NCBI GenBank assembly: GCA_009927575.1
Contig: RFMS01000120.1
Location: forward strand, 1 to 39,309
DNA: 39,309 nt
Direction of reading: 5' to 3'
Source of the DNA: Actinomycetota bacterium
GTDB taxonomy: Bacteria; Actinomycetota; Actinomycetes; Nanopelagicales; Nanopelagicaceae
The position numbers were made by a program, and so were the translations under genes. The stretch's first letter is position 1. The number at the start of each line of letters is the position of its first letter. Under the pieces are notes generated by a model. That model did no database searches and was not told where the DNA came from. It saw only the letters and a program-made list of their open reading frames with translations. Of the stretch, positions 9,794 through 19,403 are shown piece after piece.

Positions 9794-10716
9794 TCAACCA
9801 AACTTCGACCAGTGAGTTTTAAGAAAACGTCCTCGAGTGATGTTCGTCGAACAAGCGAAGTAATCGGATGGGCACCGCCACTCATGATGTTTGAGAGAAG
9901 TGTTTCACCATCGTCGCTATAGAGAAGAATTCGATCAGGTAATTGTTCGATGTGATCACAAGTGTCGTGGAGTTTTTCGGCCATCTCAGCATTCTTTTCT
10001 GAGCCAAAACGCAGTTCGACTACCTCTTTTGTGGAGTATTTTCGGATTAATTCAGCTGGGCTGCCCTCAGCCATGATCTTGCCTTTATCCATCACGATTA
10101 AACGACCACAGAGTTGTTCGGCTTCGTCCATGAAGTGAGTAGTAAGAAGCAATGTCACACCAAGTTCTTTTAATCGGAAGAGGCGGTCCCACAAGATATG
10201 ACGAGCCTGCGGATCAAGACCAGTTGTTGGTTCGTCGAGCATCAAGATTTCCGGTTCGCTGACGAGACCTCGTGCAATTGTTAATCGGCGCTTCATTCCA
10301 CCACTAAGTGCGTCGACTTTCACATTGCGCTTCTCTTCGAGTTGAGCAAATTCTAGAAGTTCTTCAATTTTATTCTTAATGAATTTCTTAGAGAGCCCAA
10401 AGTAGCGACCGTAGATATAAAGATTTTCGGTAACAGTAAGTTCCCCATCGAGATTATCTTGTTGTGGAACTACGCCAAGGTGTGCGCGAATTTGTGGGCC
10501 AAGTTTCTCTGGATCTTTTCCAAGAATTGTTAATTCGCCAGATGTGCGTTGAAGCGTTGCACCAATCATGCGCATCGTTGTTGATTTACCTGCACCATTT
10601 GGTCCAAGGAGACCAAATGATTCGCCTTTTGCGACGTCAAAATCTATATGGTCAACCGCAGTAAATTCACCATAAGTTTTTGTAAGTTGGCGCGCGACAA
10701 TAAGTGGAGAGGACAT
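9790..10716 (-). CDS. ABC transporter ATP-binding protein (NodI/DrrA-like)
   Basis: Walker A GPNGAGKSTT, signature LSGGMKRRLTIARGL, Walker B ILMLDEPTTGLDP, H-loop TTHFMDEAE. Confidence 0.97.
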   Translation of the reverse strand: MSSPLIVARQLTKTYGEFTAVDHIDFDVAKGESFGLLGPNGAGKSTTMRMIGATLQRTSGELTILGKDPEKLGPQIRAHLGVVPQQDNLDGELTVTENLYIYGRYFGLSKKFIKNKIEELLEFAQLEEKRNVKVDALSGGMKRRLTIARGLVSEPEILMLDEPTTGLDPQARHILWDRLFRLKELGVTLLLTTHFMDEAEQLCGRLIVMDKGKIMAEGSPAELIRKYSTKEVVELRFGSEKNAEMAEKLHDTCDHIEQLPDRILLYSDDGETLLSNIMSGGAHPITSLVRRTSLEDVFLKLTGRSLVE

Positions 10717-10728
10717 CGGATCAGGTTA

Positions 10729-12066
10729 TTACAAACCGATCTCAGTAAGTGACTTACTGAAGATCTCTAAACCGAGTTTGGCGTCACTTTCCGAGATATT
10801 GCACGGTGGATTGAAGTGGATGCGATTAAAGTTATTAAACGGCATTAATCCATTCTTCTTACATGTAGCAACAATCTCGTTCATCTTTGGACTTGATGCA
10901 CCATATGGTGCGAGTGGCTCACGCGTTGCTCGGTCAACGACCATATCAACGCCCCAGAAAACACCAACACCACGAATATCGCCCATTACTTGGTGTTTCT
11001 TCGCGAGCTCAACCAGACCTGGGCCCAGAACCTTTTCACCAATATGTAGGGCGTTTTCAACCATCTTCTCTTCTTTCATGACATCGATGGTTGCGATAGC
11101 TGTTGCGCACGCAAGTGGATGTCCTGAATAAGTAAGGCCACCAGGGAATACGCGCTCATTAAATGTTTCAGAGATTGGCTGTGAAATTACAACGCCACCA
11201 AGCGGTAAGTAGCCAGATGTCACGCCTTTAGCAAAAACAATGAGATCGGGGATAGCGGGCGTATGTTGATAAGCAAACCACTTACCAGTTCGGCCAAATC
11301 CAGCCATCACTTCATCAGCAATCCAGAGAATTTCATATTTATTACAGAGCGCGCGAATTCCTTCGAGATATCCCTTAGGTGGAACGAGTACGCCAGCAGT
11401 TCCTGGAACGCTTTCAATAAGTATTGCAGCGATTGTCTTTGGTCCTTCAAAAATAATTGTCTGTTCTAAATGTTCAAGTGCACGTGCGCACTCTTCTTCT
11501 TCAGTTTTCGCCCAGAAGGATGAGCGATAGAGATATGGACCCCAGAAATGAACATGGCCGTGTGAAAATTCGTTAGGTAAACGTCGCGGATCACCAGTTG
11601 CATTTATCGCAGCACCAGTATTGCCATGATACGAACGATAAGTAGAGAGAATTTTATGCTTGCCTGTATGAAGTCGAGCGAGGCGTACTGCATTCTCGAT
11701 TCCATCTGCACCGCCATTGGTGAAGAACACCTTAGAGAAATGTGCGCCAGCGAGTTCAACAATTCTTTGCGCTGCACCGTTTCTCGCAACGTTGGCATGC
11801 TGTGGCGCGATCGTTGTCAGGATGTCGGTTTGCTTCTTGATTGCTTCAAGAACTTTTGGATGTTGATGGCCAATGTTGGTAAAGACAAGTTGGCAGGAGA
11901 AATCTAAATATTGGTGTCCGGTGTAGTCCCAGAAGTATGAGCCGGCTGCGCCAGCGACTGTCATTGGGGAAATTTGAGCCTGTGCGGACCAAGAATGGAA
12001 AACGTACTTGCGATCGTCTGCAAAAACTTGCTTGCCCTCTTCGGGGTTTGGATGTGGCGTACTCAA
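10729..12066 (-). CDS. Class-III PLP-dependent aminotransferase (taurine/beta-alanine:pyruvate-type)
   Basis: YFWDYTGHQYLDFSCQLVFTNIGHQHPKV, FFTNGGADGIENAVRLAR, YRSYHGNTGAA, IADEVMAGFGRTGKWFA, VFAKGVTSGYLPLGGV (PLP Lys), TYSGHPLACA. TTG start preceded by GAAGGAG. Confidence 0.93.
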   Translation of the reverse strand: MSTPHPNPEEGKQVFADDRKYVFHSWSAQAQISPMTVAGAAGSYFWDYTGHQYLDFSCQLVFTNIGHQHPKVLEAIKKQTDILTTIAPQHANVARNGAAQRIVELAGAHFSKVFFTNGGADGIENAVRLARLHTGKHKILSTYRSYHGNTGAAINATGDPRRLPNEFSHGHVHFWGPYLYRSSFWAKTEEEECARALEHLEQTIIFEGPKTIAAILIESVPGTAGVLVPPKGYLEGIRALCNKYEILWIADEVMAGFGRTGKWFAYQHTPAIPDLIVFAKGVTSGYLPLGGVVISQPISETFNERVFPGGLTYSGHPLACATAIATIDVMKEEKMVENALHIGEKVLGPGLVELAKKHQVMGDIRGVGVFWGVDMVVDRATREPLAPYGASSPKMNEIVATCKKNGLMPFNNFNRIHFNPPCNISESDAKLGLEIFSKSLTEIGL

Positions 12067-12135
12067 CTTAGACTCCTTCGTGAATGCCTAATCTAAGCAT
12101 TTTTCGCTTGGAATATATAGATGTAACCTCCGTAC

Positions 12136-13619
12136 ATGAAGAAAATTTCGCATTGGGTTAATGGCAAAGTTTCGACAGAAACATCAGGACGTACCGGAGA
12201 TATTTACAATCCGGCGACAGGAAAGGTTTCTGGCACAGTTGAGTTTGCATCGACCGCACAAGTTGGAGCCGTCGTTGATGTCGCAACAAAAGCATTTCAA
12301 GAATGGCGATATAGCTCACTCACAAAGCGCACCCAAGTACTTTTTGCTTTTCGTGAACTTCTCAATGCGAACAAATCCAAAGTTGCGGCGCTCATCACTG
12401 AAGAGCATGGCAAAGTTTTAAGCGATGCAGCTGGTGAAGTAACACGTGGCTTAGAAGTTGTTGAATTTGCTTGCGGTATCCCACATCTTCTAAAGGCGGA
12501 TACTCCGAAGAAGTTTCTACAGATGTTGATGTCTACTCCATTCGTCAGCCGCTTGGACCAGTAGCAATTATTTCGCCATTTAATTTCCCAGCAATGGTTC
12601 CAATGTGGTTCTTCCCAATAGCAATTGCATGCGGCAATACAGTCGTTGTAAAACCGTCAGAAAAAGATCCAAGTGCGATCATGTATGTAGCGGAGCTATT
12701 AAAAGAAGCAGGGCTACCAGACGGTGTTTTCAATGTTGTTCATGGCGATAAAGAAGCAGTTGATGCGCTACTTACACATCCAGGAATTAAATCGGTCTCA
12801 TTCGTAGGTTCAACTCCAATTGCTCAATATGTTTATGAAACTGGAACAAAAGCTGGCAAGCGCGTACAAGCATTAGGTGGCGCGAAGAACCACATGGTGG
12901 TTCTGCCGGATGCGGATCTAGATTTAGCAGCGGATTCAGCGGTAAATGCAGGATTCGGTTCCGCAGGAGAGCGTTGCATGGCGATTTCAGTGCTCGTTGC
13001 TGTCGAACCTGTAGCCGATCCATTAATTGCCAAGATCAAAGAACGAATGGCAAAAATCAAGACTGGCGATGGCACGCAAGGTGCCGATATGGGTCCACTT
13101 GTTACCAAAGTACATCGCGACAAAGTTGCTTCATATATTGATGCCGGTGCAAAAGAAGGTGCAACTCTTGTTGTTGATGGTCGAGAAGTTAATCCAGGAG
13201 GCGAAGGATTCTGGCTTGGACCAACTCTCTTTGACAATGTCACAACAAAAATGAGTATTTATAACGAAGAAATTTTCGGACCTGTACTAAGCGTGATTCG
13301 CGTAAAGAGTTATGACGAAGCACTCAAGTTAGTGAATGATCACAAATATGGAAACGGCACAGCAATTTTCACCAATGATGGTGGCGCAGCGCGTCGCTAT
13401 CAAAATGAAGTTGAAGTGGGAATGGTTGGAGTCAACGTTCCGATCCCAGTACCGATGGCATATTTCTCATTCGGTGGATGGAAGGCATCACTCTTTGGTG
13501 ACACGCATGCACATGGAACCGAAGGTGTTCACTTCTTCACTCGAGGAAAAGTCGTTACAAGCCGTTGGTTAGATCCAAGCCATGGTGGACTTAACTTAGG
13601 TTTCCCAACTAACGTATAA
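12136..13619 (+). CDS. mmsA: CoA-acylating methylmalonate-semialdehyde dehydrogenase-like, one apparent A deletion near 12495
   Basis: ISHWVNGKVSTETSGRTGDIYNPATGKV, IRQPLGPVAIISPFNFPAMVPMWFFPIAIACGNTVVVKPSEKDPS, GSAGERCMAISVLVAV (catalytic Cys), NEEIFGPVLSVIRV. Extra A in ctaaaggcgg gives HLLKGGYSEEVSTDVDVYSIRQ. Confidence 0.93.
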
Positions 13620-13623
13620 GAAA

Positions 13624-13641
13624 TTCGTTCTTAAGAACGAA
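13624..13641. terminator. 18-bp perfect palindrome between convergent mmsA and aminotransferase; possible terminator
   Basis: TTCGTTCTTAAGAACGAA; as RNA a 7-bp stem with a UUAA loop; on the minus strand followed by TTTCTTAT. Confidence 0.45.
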
Positions 13642-15025
13642 CGTACGTAGCAAAGTTTCGGAAATCTTCAACCTGGAAATCTATTTCCTTTTGGCCATGT
13701 GCAAAACTAATAAGCCACTGTTCATCTAATCCAGGCGGAGTCATAATGTTGTGGTTGATTGACCAGAGGAATGAAAGTTCAGCGATGTCAAAATCTGTTG
13801 CTTTGTAATCTCGGTAATTTCGGACTGGTTCTGCCGACCAAGTTGTGCACCCTTTAACACCGAAACCAACAGAGTGAGCAGGAAGCTCGAATTCGCCAAT
13901 AATTTCGCCAATTCTGTTCAGCGCCTGATGATTGAAAGCTTCGCATTCTGCGAGTTTTTCGGGAGTTGCGATCCGATCTACGGCGCGAACTGCAGCCATC
14001 GCTAACGCATTTCCGTTAAATGTTCCAAGATGTGCCATTCGTCCATCAGAAACTGCGTTCATATATTGGTTCTTACCGCCGAATGCTGCGAGTGGAACTC
14101 CACCACCAATTGATTTTGCTAAACAGATGAGATCTGGTTTTACACCTAAACGTTGTGCAGCGCCTTGTGGTCCAGCAGTGAGTCCGGTCTTAACCTCATC
14201 GAAAATTAAAATAATTCCGTATTCGTCACAGAGTTCACGCACTCGCTCTAAGTAACCTTCGTCAGGAACAACAATTCCGATATTTTCTAGAACAGGCTCA
14301 AGGATGAAGCACGCGATGGTCTTGGCATGTTTTTTGAAAACTCTTTCCAAAGCATCTGCGTTGTTATAAGGAACAACATGAACTTCACCTGCTACCGCAG
14401 AGGCAGGAACATATGGAATCGGATCGTCCGCAGAACCAATTTTATCTAGTGGTGGTTTTGTCGAGACCATAAGCGAATCTCCACTGCCATGGTAGCCACC
14501 TTCAATTTTTACAATGCCATCTTTACCTGAAGCTGCGCGAGCTGTTCGAATTGCATACAACGTCGCTTCAGTTCCAGAGTTTGTAAATCGAACCTGATCA
14601 ATACCAAAGCGTTTACACACTCGCTCTGCCGCGTCGCGCGAAGTTGGAGAAGGATTTGTATAGAGAGTTCCAATATCTAAAGTAGCTTTTAGCTCGGCGA
14701 CAACATCAGGATTGAGATGGCCAACCAACATTGCGCCAAAACCCATAGATAAATCAAGCATTTTCCGGCCATCAACATTGATCATCCACGCGCCTTCAGC
14801 AGATGCGATAGAGACTGGGTATGGCTCCCATGATTGAAATGAGGAGTGGACTCCAAGCGGTATTGATTCGAGCGCTTTCTGGTTCTCTTTTCCAGAATTA
14901 GCGTTTACTTTTTTATATAACTCCCACTGTTCTTGTAACTTGCTTTGAATTACAGCGCGGGAAATCGGTTTGCCTGGTCCATAAGTCGCGCGAAAAGTTT
15001 GCGCATGATGCGTTTGGGTTTTCAT
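13631..15025 (-). CDS. Glutamate-1-semialdehyde aminomutase-like class-III aminotransferase
   Basis: DGRKMLDLSMGFGAMLVGHLNPDV, RFTNSGTEATLYAIRTARAASGKDGIVKIEGGYHG, IFDEVKTGLTAGPQGAAQRLGVKPDLICLAKSIGGGVPLAAFGG. Confidence 0.9.
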   Translation of the reverse strand: MKTQTHHAQTFRATYGPGKPISRAVIQSKLQEQWELYKKVNANSGKENQKALESIPLGVHSSFQSWEPYPVSIASAEGAWMINVDGRKMLDLSMGFGAMLVGHLNPDVVAELKATLDIGTLYTNPSPTSRDAAERVCKRFGIDQVRFTNSGTEATLYAIRTARAASGKDGIVKIEGGYHGSGDSLMVSTKPPLDKIGSADDPIPYVPASAVAGEVHVVPYNNADALERVFKKHAKTIACFILEPVLENIGIVVPDEGYLERVRELCDEYGIILIFDEVKTGLTAGPQGAAQRLGVKPDLICLAKSIGGGVPLAAFGGKNQYMNAVSDGRMAHLGTFNGNALAMAAVRAVDRIATPEKLAECEAFNHQALNRIGEIIGEFELPAHSVGFGVKGCTTWSAEPVRNYRDYKATDFDIAELSFLWSINHNIMTPPGLDEQWLISFAHGQKEIDFQVEDFRNFATYVRS

Positions 15026-15133
15026 TGATGTGTTGTACAGCCAAAGGTGGTTCTAGTTTCGAACCGAAGTTTGTGGTGCACGCTCCTAGCGGGTTTGTGT
15101 TACTGGGCGAGTCTACCAGCGTAAATTATTAAT

Positions 15134-16696
15134 TCAACCCCTGAGATTTATGCGTAATACGTTAGGTATCGTGAGTTGATCGTGTGAAATAACAATCAGG
15201 GTATTTTTACTTAAACGCTCAAATACTTTCTTGGAAATCCTTTGCGCTTGGTCCATTTCTAAGAATTCAAATGGTTCATCAAGAATATAAATGGGAGTGT
15301 TACGGACCAAAGCTCGAGCAAGTCGAATTCGTTGCTTTTCGCCTCCCGATAGTTGTGTTCCATAAGTTCCGATTACCGAGTCCACACCAGACGGAAGATG
15401 TGAAATCACATGATCTAGTTCAACAATTTTGAGAATTGACTCCAATTCTTGATCAGTGATGTTTGGATTACCTATTCGTATATTTTCTTTAATTGACGAG
15501 TTAAAAATATGATCACTTTGAAGAGAAAGTGTGGCAAATTCAGAACAGGCGAGGTGAGAATTGCTCTCGCCACCAATGAGAATTGTTCCTTCATATGGAA
15601 TGAGTCCAATGATTGCTAGTGCAAGACTGCTCTTTCCGATACCGCTCTCACCTGAAATGAGGAGCGGCGTGCCAGGCTCAATTAAGGCAGTGATTGGCTG
15701 ATGATTGAGGCTTTCGCCGCCCCACTGAGCTCTTACGTTGTTTAGAGATATCTCAAACGTTTCAGGAATCTTCGTACCGAGAGAGATCGGTGTCTGATGT
15801 GCCAAACCTTCAATATTTTTTTGAGCTGACTCGATTCTTCCAATCAAAGTAAATGCAGATGGAAGAGTTGAAATGCCATCAAAAATCATTAACGGCAGAA
15901 GAGTTAGAGTCGCAATATTTACAGCACCAAGTTCGCCTTGAGATACATTGTGAATAGCTGTAGTAAGACCAATAATTACAGCACCGCTCGTTGCAAGAAT
16001 ATTGAGAGCTACTCCAATGCCACTTCCTAAATCCAGGATGCTCTCTTTACGTGCGAGCGCGATGTCGGTCTGACGTAGTTTCTGTTGTAGTGAAACTGAA
16101 TATCCATAAATTTTTGCCTCGAGAAATCCCCGTGAAATATTCGATATTTGCGAGACAATTTCGGTTTCGTCTACATAAGAAACATTTGATGCATGAAGCG
16201 ATAGGCGTCGAGTTAACATGGGGATTCCTATGAGTGAAGCGATGAACAATGTACCTATCAGTGTCCCAGCACGTGGCGAAAGAAAATAGATTGCACATAT
16301 GCCAGCTAATCCTGAAATAGCTGCAGAAATCCATGGAATATAGATTCGTAACCAGCGATCTTGAATGATTTCGACATCACGAATTATCCCTGCGAAAAAA
16401 GATGACCCTGTTCGTTCCTTCAAAGGAACTGCACGCTCCAAACCACGATAGAGATGCGTTTGTAATTGAGTTTGATTTCGAAGAATTGCATCATGGCTCA
16501 TTACGCGCTCGCCATAACGGAATACACCTCGAGAAAGCCCAAAGAAACGAACTGAAACGATTGCCACTTCAAGAACAAGTATTGGTGGTTGGGTTGAAGC
16601 CATAGCAATAAGCCAGGCGCTACTTCCAAGCAATCCGACAGCCATAGTCAAAGAGAGACCACCGAGGAGAGAACTTAAGAGCAGACGTTTACTCAT
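15134..16696 (-). CDS. cydC: ABC exporter, thiol reductant CydC
   Basis: Fused TM-NBD, SGESGIGKSSLALAI, LSGGEKQRIRLARALVRNTPIYILDEPFEFL; position downstream of cydA, cydB and cydD. Confidence 0.93.
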   Translation of the reverse strand: MSKRLLLSSLLGGLSLTMAVGLLGSSAWLIAMASTQPPILVLEVAIVSVRFFGLSRGVFRYGERVMSHDAILRNQTQLQTHLYRGLERAVPLKERTGSSFFAGIIRDVEIIQDRWLRIYIPWISAAISGLAGICAIYFLSPRAGTLIGTLFIASLIGIPMLTRRLSLHASNVSYVDETEIVSQISNISRGFLEAKIYGYSVSLQQKLRQTDIALARKESILDLGSGIGVALNILATSGAVIIGLTTAIHNVSQGELGAVNIATLTLLPLMIFDGISTLPSAFTLIGRIESAQKNIEGLAHQTPISLGTKIPETFEISLNNVRAQWGGESLNHQPITALIEPGTPLLISGESGIGKSSLALAIIGLIPYEGTILIGGESNSHLACSEFATLSLQSDHIFNSSIKENIRIGNPNITDQELESILKIVELDHVISHLPSGVDSVIGTYGTQLSGGEKQRIRLARALVRNTPIYILDEPFEFLEMDQAQRISKKVFERLSKNTLIVISHDQLTIPNVLRINLRG

Positions 16697-18357
16697 TGAG
16701 AAGCCACTTTATTTGGATTGTTTCTGAGGTTTTTGTTTAGATCAATGACGTGGTCTGCTAGCGAGATCAACTCCGGTGAGTGGGATACCACCAGAACGAT
16801 ATTTCCTTTATGGGCAAAGTCTTGTAGATGTTTCGCGATTGATAGTTCGCTTTCTTGATCAAGTGATGCAGTGGGTTCGTCCATAACAATGATGGAGCGT
16901 TGCGAAATGAGTGCGCGAACAATTGCTAATCTCCTGAGTTGTCCCAGTGAAATCCCGTTGTTGTTATCTGTAAGTGATTTTTCAAGCATGGAATCATGTA
17001 AGCCCGTAATGCGAAGTGCTTCGGCAACTATTTCTTGCTTATTGTCTCCGGCAATTTCGCGTAATGATTGGGATATCAGCCCAGGTGGAAATTGTGGATC
17101 TTGTGAGACCCATGCAATGGAACGGAGCCATTGCTCACGATTAATTTCTTGCAGATTGAAATGTCCATTTTCGTGATGGAGAGTGATAACACCAGTCGAT
17201 GGAGTCACGAGAGAAAGTAAGGTGTTAATTAGCGTTGTCTTACCAGAACCTGAAGGACCAGCTATAACAGTAAGTTCCCCAGATCGAATCTCGTGTGCAG
17301 AAATTCGCTGTGTGATCCGGTTAGGGTATTCAATTTCAATGTCTGTCCACGCTAGCGCTTTGATATTTGGCGGCGGTGTAATTGAACCTTGAGGCAAATT
17401 TACATTTAGATCGAGAATGTCAAAAATTTCGCTTGCTGCTGTTACTCCTTCTGCAGAGGCATGAAATAGAGCTGATACCTGACGAATCGGCCAATAAACC
17501 TCGGGAGCGAGCAATAAAACAATTAACCCAACATTGAGAGAAATCGACCCATTAACTAGCCGCAATCCAATGGAAACTGCCAACAGCGCTACCGATAAAG
17601 TAGCAATCAATTCTAAAGCGAGCGATGAAAGAAATGAAATACGAAGGACTTTCATTGTCTCGACTCGGTAACGTTCACCAACTATGTGAATCTTCTCTTC
17701 CTGCTTTTGTGATCGATTGAATACTTTAAGAGTGAGCAATCCATTAAAGAGATCGACAATGAAATTCGAGAGAAGGCCCATTGTTCGCCACTTCTTCATC
17801 ATGGCTGATTCAGTGTATTTGCCAATCAATATGCCAAAGAGTGGGATCAATGGAATCGTGAACAAAATTATTACTCCGGATAAGAAGTCATGCAGAACAA
17901 TTGTTATACCGACAAATAATGGAACAAAGAGAGCGATGAAGAGTTGAGGGATAAATCTATTGAAATATGGTTCTAATTGTGTGATACCACGTGTAGCTAC
18001 GAGCGAGAGTTTTCCCGCACCGAATTGTGCATTGATCTCTGCACCTTTGTTAATGCTTTGAGTGAATAATAACGATCGCAACTCAGCGCGAATGCGCGCA
18101 CTAATTCTCCGATTAATAAGATCGCTGGCTATTGCGAGTAATGCTCTTGCCGTAAAGATAAAAATAAGCAAAAGAATTGAAGTTTTTAGTGTTTCAACAG
18201 CTTCGCGTTTCTGAAAAGCTCTTACTACCAAGTCGGCAATTGTCATCGCCTGAAGAATTGTTAAGAAGGTAAGAGTTAATGCGGCCAGAATCGAAAGTGA
18301 AATGAATCCGCGGCTGCTTCGAGAGAATCGAAACAGCCGCGGGTCAAAGAACTTCAC
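16693..18357 (-). CDS. cydD: ABC exporter, thiol reductant CydD
   Basis: Fused TM-NBD, AGPSGSGKTTLINTLLSL, ISLGQLRRLAIVRALI, IIVMDEPTASLDQ; overlaps both neighbours by 4 bp. Confidence 0.93.
   Translation of the reverse strand: MKFFDPRLFRFSRSSRGFISLSILAALTLTFLTILQAMTIADLVVRAFQKREAVETLKTSILLLIFIFTARALLAIASDLINRRISARIRAELRSLLFTQSINKGAEINAQFGAGKLSLVATRGITQLEPYFNRFIPQLFIALFVPLFVGITIVLHDFLSGVIILFTIPLIPLFGILIGKYTESAMMKKWRTMGLLSNFIVDLFNGLLTLKVFNRSQKQEEKIHIVGERYRVETMKVLRISFLSSLALELIATLSVALLAVSIGLRLVNGSISLNVGLIVLLLAPEVYWPIRQVSALFHASAEGVTAASEIFDILDLNVNLPQGSITPPPNIKALAWTDIEIEYPNRITQRISAHEIRSGELTVIAGPSGSGKTTLINTLLSLVTPSTGVITLHHENGHFNLQEINREQWLRSIAWVSQDPQFPPGLISQSLREIAGDNKQEIVAEALRITGLHDSMLEKSLTDNNNGISLGQLRRLAIVRALISQRSIIVMDEPTASLDQESELSIAKHLQDFAHKGNIVLVVSHSPELISLADHVIDLNKNLRNNPNKVASQ
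18308..18342 (-). other. Strong RNA hairpin at the 5' end of cydD coding sequence
   Basis: Minus-strand RNA CCGCGGCUGUUUCGA-UUCUC-UCGAAGCAGCCGCGG; 15 consecutive pairs with one U-G wobble, 5-nt loop. Confidence 0.75.
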
Positions 18358-19394
18358 GGATTAATGCGATCAAGAACTCCGACTTCAGGCGTCGAAATCT
18401 GTTTTGCACTGACACGTTTTCTGAACACCCAATAAGTCCAACCTTGATAGATCAAGACAATAGGAGTCAGAATTAGTGCAACGATCGTCATCACTTTGAG
18501 AGTGTAATCCGTGCTTGACGCATTAGTGATATTTAATGACGCACTTTCAAGTAGTGAACTTGGCATGACATTTGGATACAGCGCAGTAAAAAGTGTGATT
18601 ACTGCGAATGCAAGCGCAATTGAAGAGAATAAGAAGGAGTAACCTTCCCTGCCCTTTAAATTGAATTGCAAAGCAGCTAACCACGAGAGTGCAACGATAA
18701 AGGCAAGCGCATACACCTCATGCTTATCATTGAATGCCACTGTAGTAATGCCTAAGAACGCGACAGTTGCGACAGCTGCTACTAAACCAATCTTTGTCAC
18801 AAGCGCGCGTGCTCGTTCTCGAATGGCACCATCAGTCTTGAGGGATAAGAAAATAGCGCCATGTGTAAGGAAGACGGTAAGCGTTACAACGCCACCAAGT
18901 AGTGCATATGGGTTGAGGAGGTTGAAGAATCCACCTGCATACTCGATAACACCATTCTTCTTCTCAAGGGGTACACCACGAACAATGTTTGCAAATGCAA
19001 CACCCCAAAGGAGTGCTGGTAGAAAGCTTGCAACAACAATTGCGTTATCCCATCGAGCACGCCACTGTTTATCGCCATACTTACTACGGTATTCAAAAGC
19101 AACGCCACGAACTATTAGTGCAAGGAGAATGAGAAAGAGTGGGAGATAGAAGCCACTGAACAAAGTGGCATACCACTCTGGGAAAGCAGCGAATGTTGCG
19201 CCACCAGCAACGAGTAGCCAAACTTCATTGCCATCCCACACAGGGCCTAGCGTTGTAAGTACTGCTCGTCGCTCAGCTTGATCCTTGGCTACTGCTTTCA
19301 GCAACATACCAACGCCGAAATCAAACCCTTCAAGAATGAAGTATCCAATCCACAAGACTGCGATAACGATGAACCAGAACGTATTGAATGTCAT
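18354..19394 (-). CDS. cydB: Cytochrome bd ubiquinol oxidase subunit II
   Basis: FWFIVIAVLWIGYFILEGFDFGVGML, GPVWDGNEVWLLVAGGATFAAFPEWYA. Confidence 0.98.
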   Translation of the reverse strand: MTFNTFWFIVIAVLWIGYFILEGFDFGVGMLLKAVAKDQAERRAVLTTLGPVWDGNEVWLLVAGGATFAAFPEWYATLFSGFYLPLFLILLALIVRGVAFEYRSKYGDKQWRARWDNAIVVASFLPALLWGVAFANIVRGVPLEKKNGVIEYAGGFFNLLNPYALLGGVVTLTVFLTHGAIFLSLKTDGAIRERARALVTKIGLVAAVATVAFLGITTVAFNDKHEVYALAFIVALSWLAALQFNLKGREGYSFLFSSIALAFAVITLFTALYPNVMPSSLLESASLNITNASSTDYTLKVMTIVALILTPIVLIYQGWTYWVFRKRVSAKQISTPEVGVLDRINP

Positions 19395-19403
19395 GACATC
19401 CTC

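Noticed and set aside
8123-10716. ABC exporter as part of an antibiotic biosynthesis or lantibiotic cluster
   Set aside because: No NRPS, PKS, lanthipeptide or precursor gene in the window.
12067-12135. Regulator operator in the divergent aminotransferase/mmsA intergenic region
   Set aside because: Only partial inverted symmetry (CTAAGCA/CGCTTGG) and an AT-rich -10-like TATATAG; not specific enough.
15026-15133. Terminator between cydC and the GSAM-like aminotransferase (GGTTC-N7-GAACC at 15049-15065)
   Set aside because: Only a 5-bp stem without a T-tract; too weak to claim.
18308-18342. Canonical rho-independent terminator inside cydD
   Set aside because: The stem is strong, but the minus-strand sequence after it (AUUCAUUUCAC) has no U-tract and it lies inside an intact ORF.
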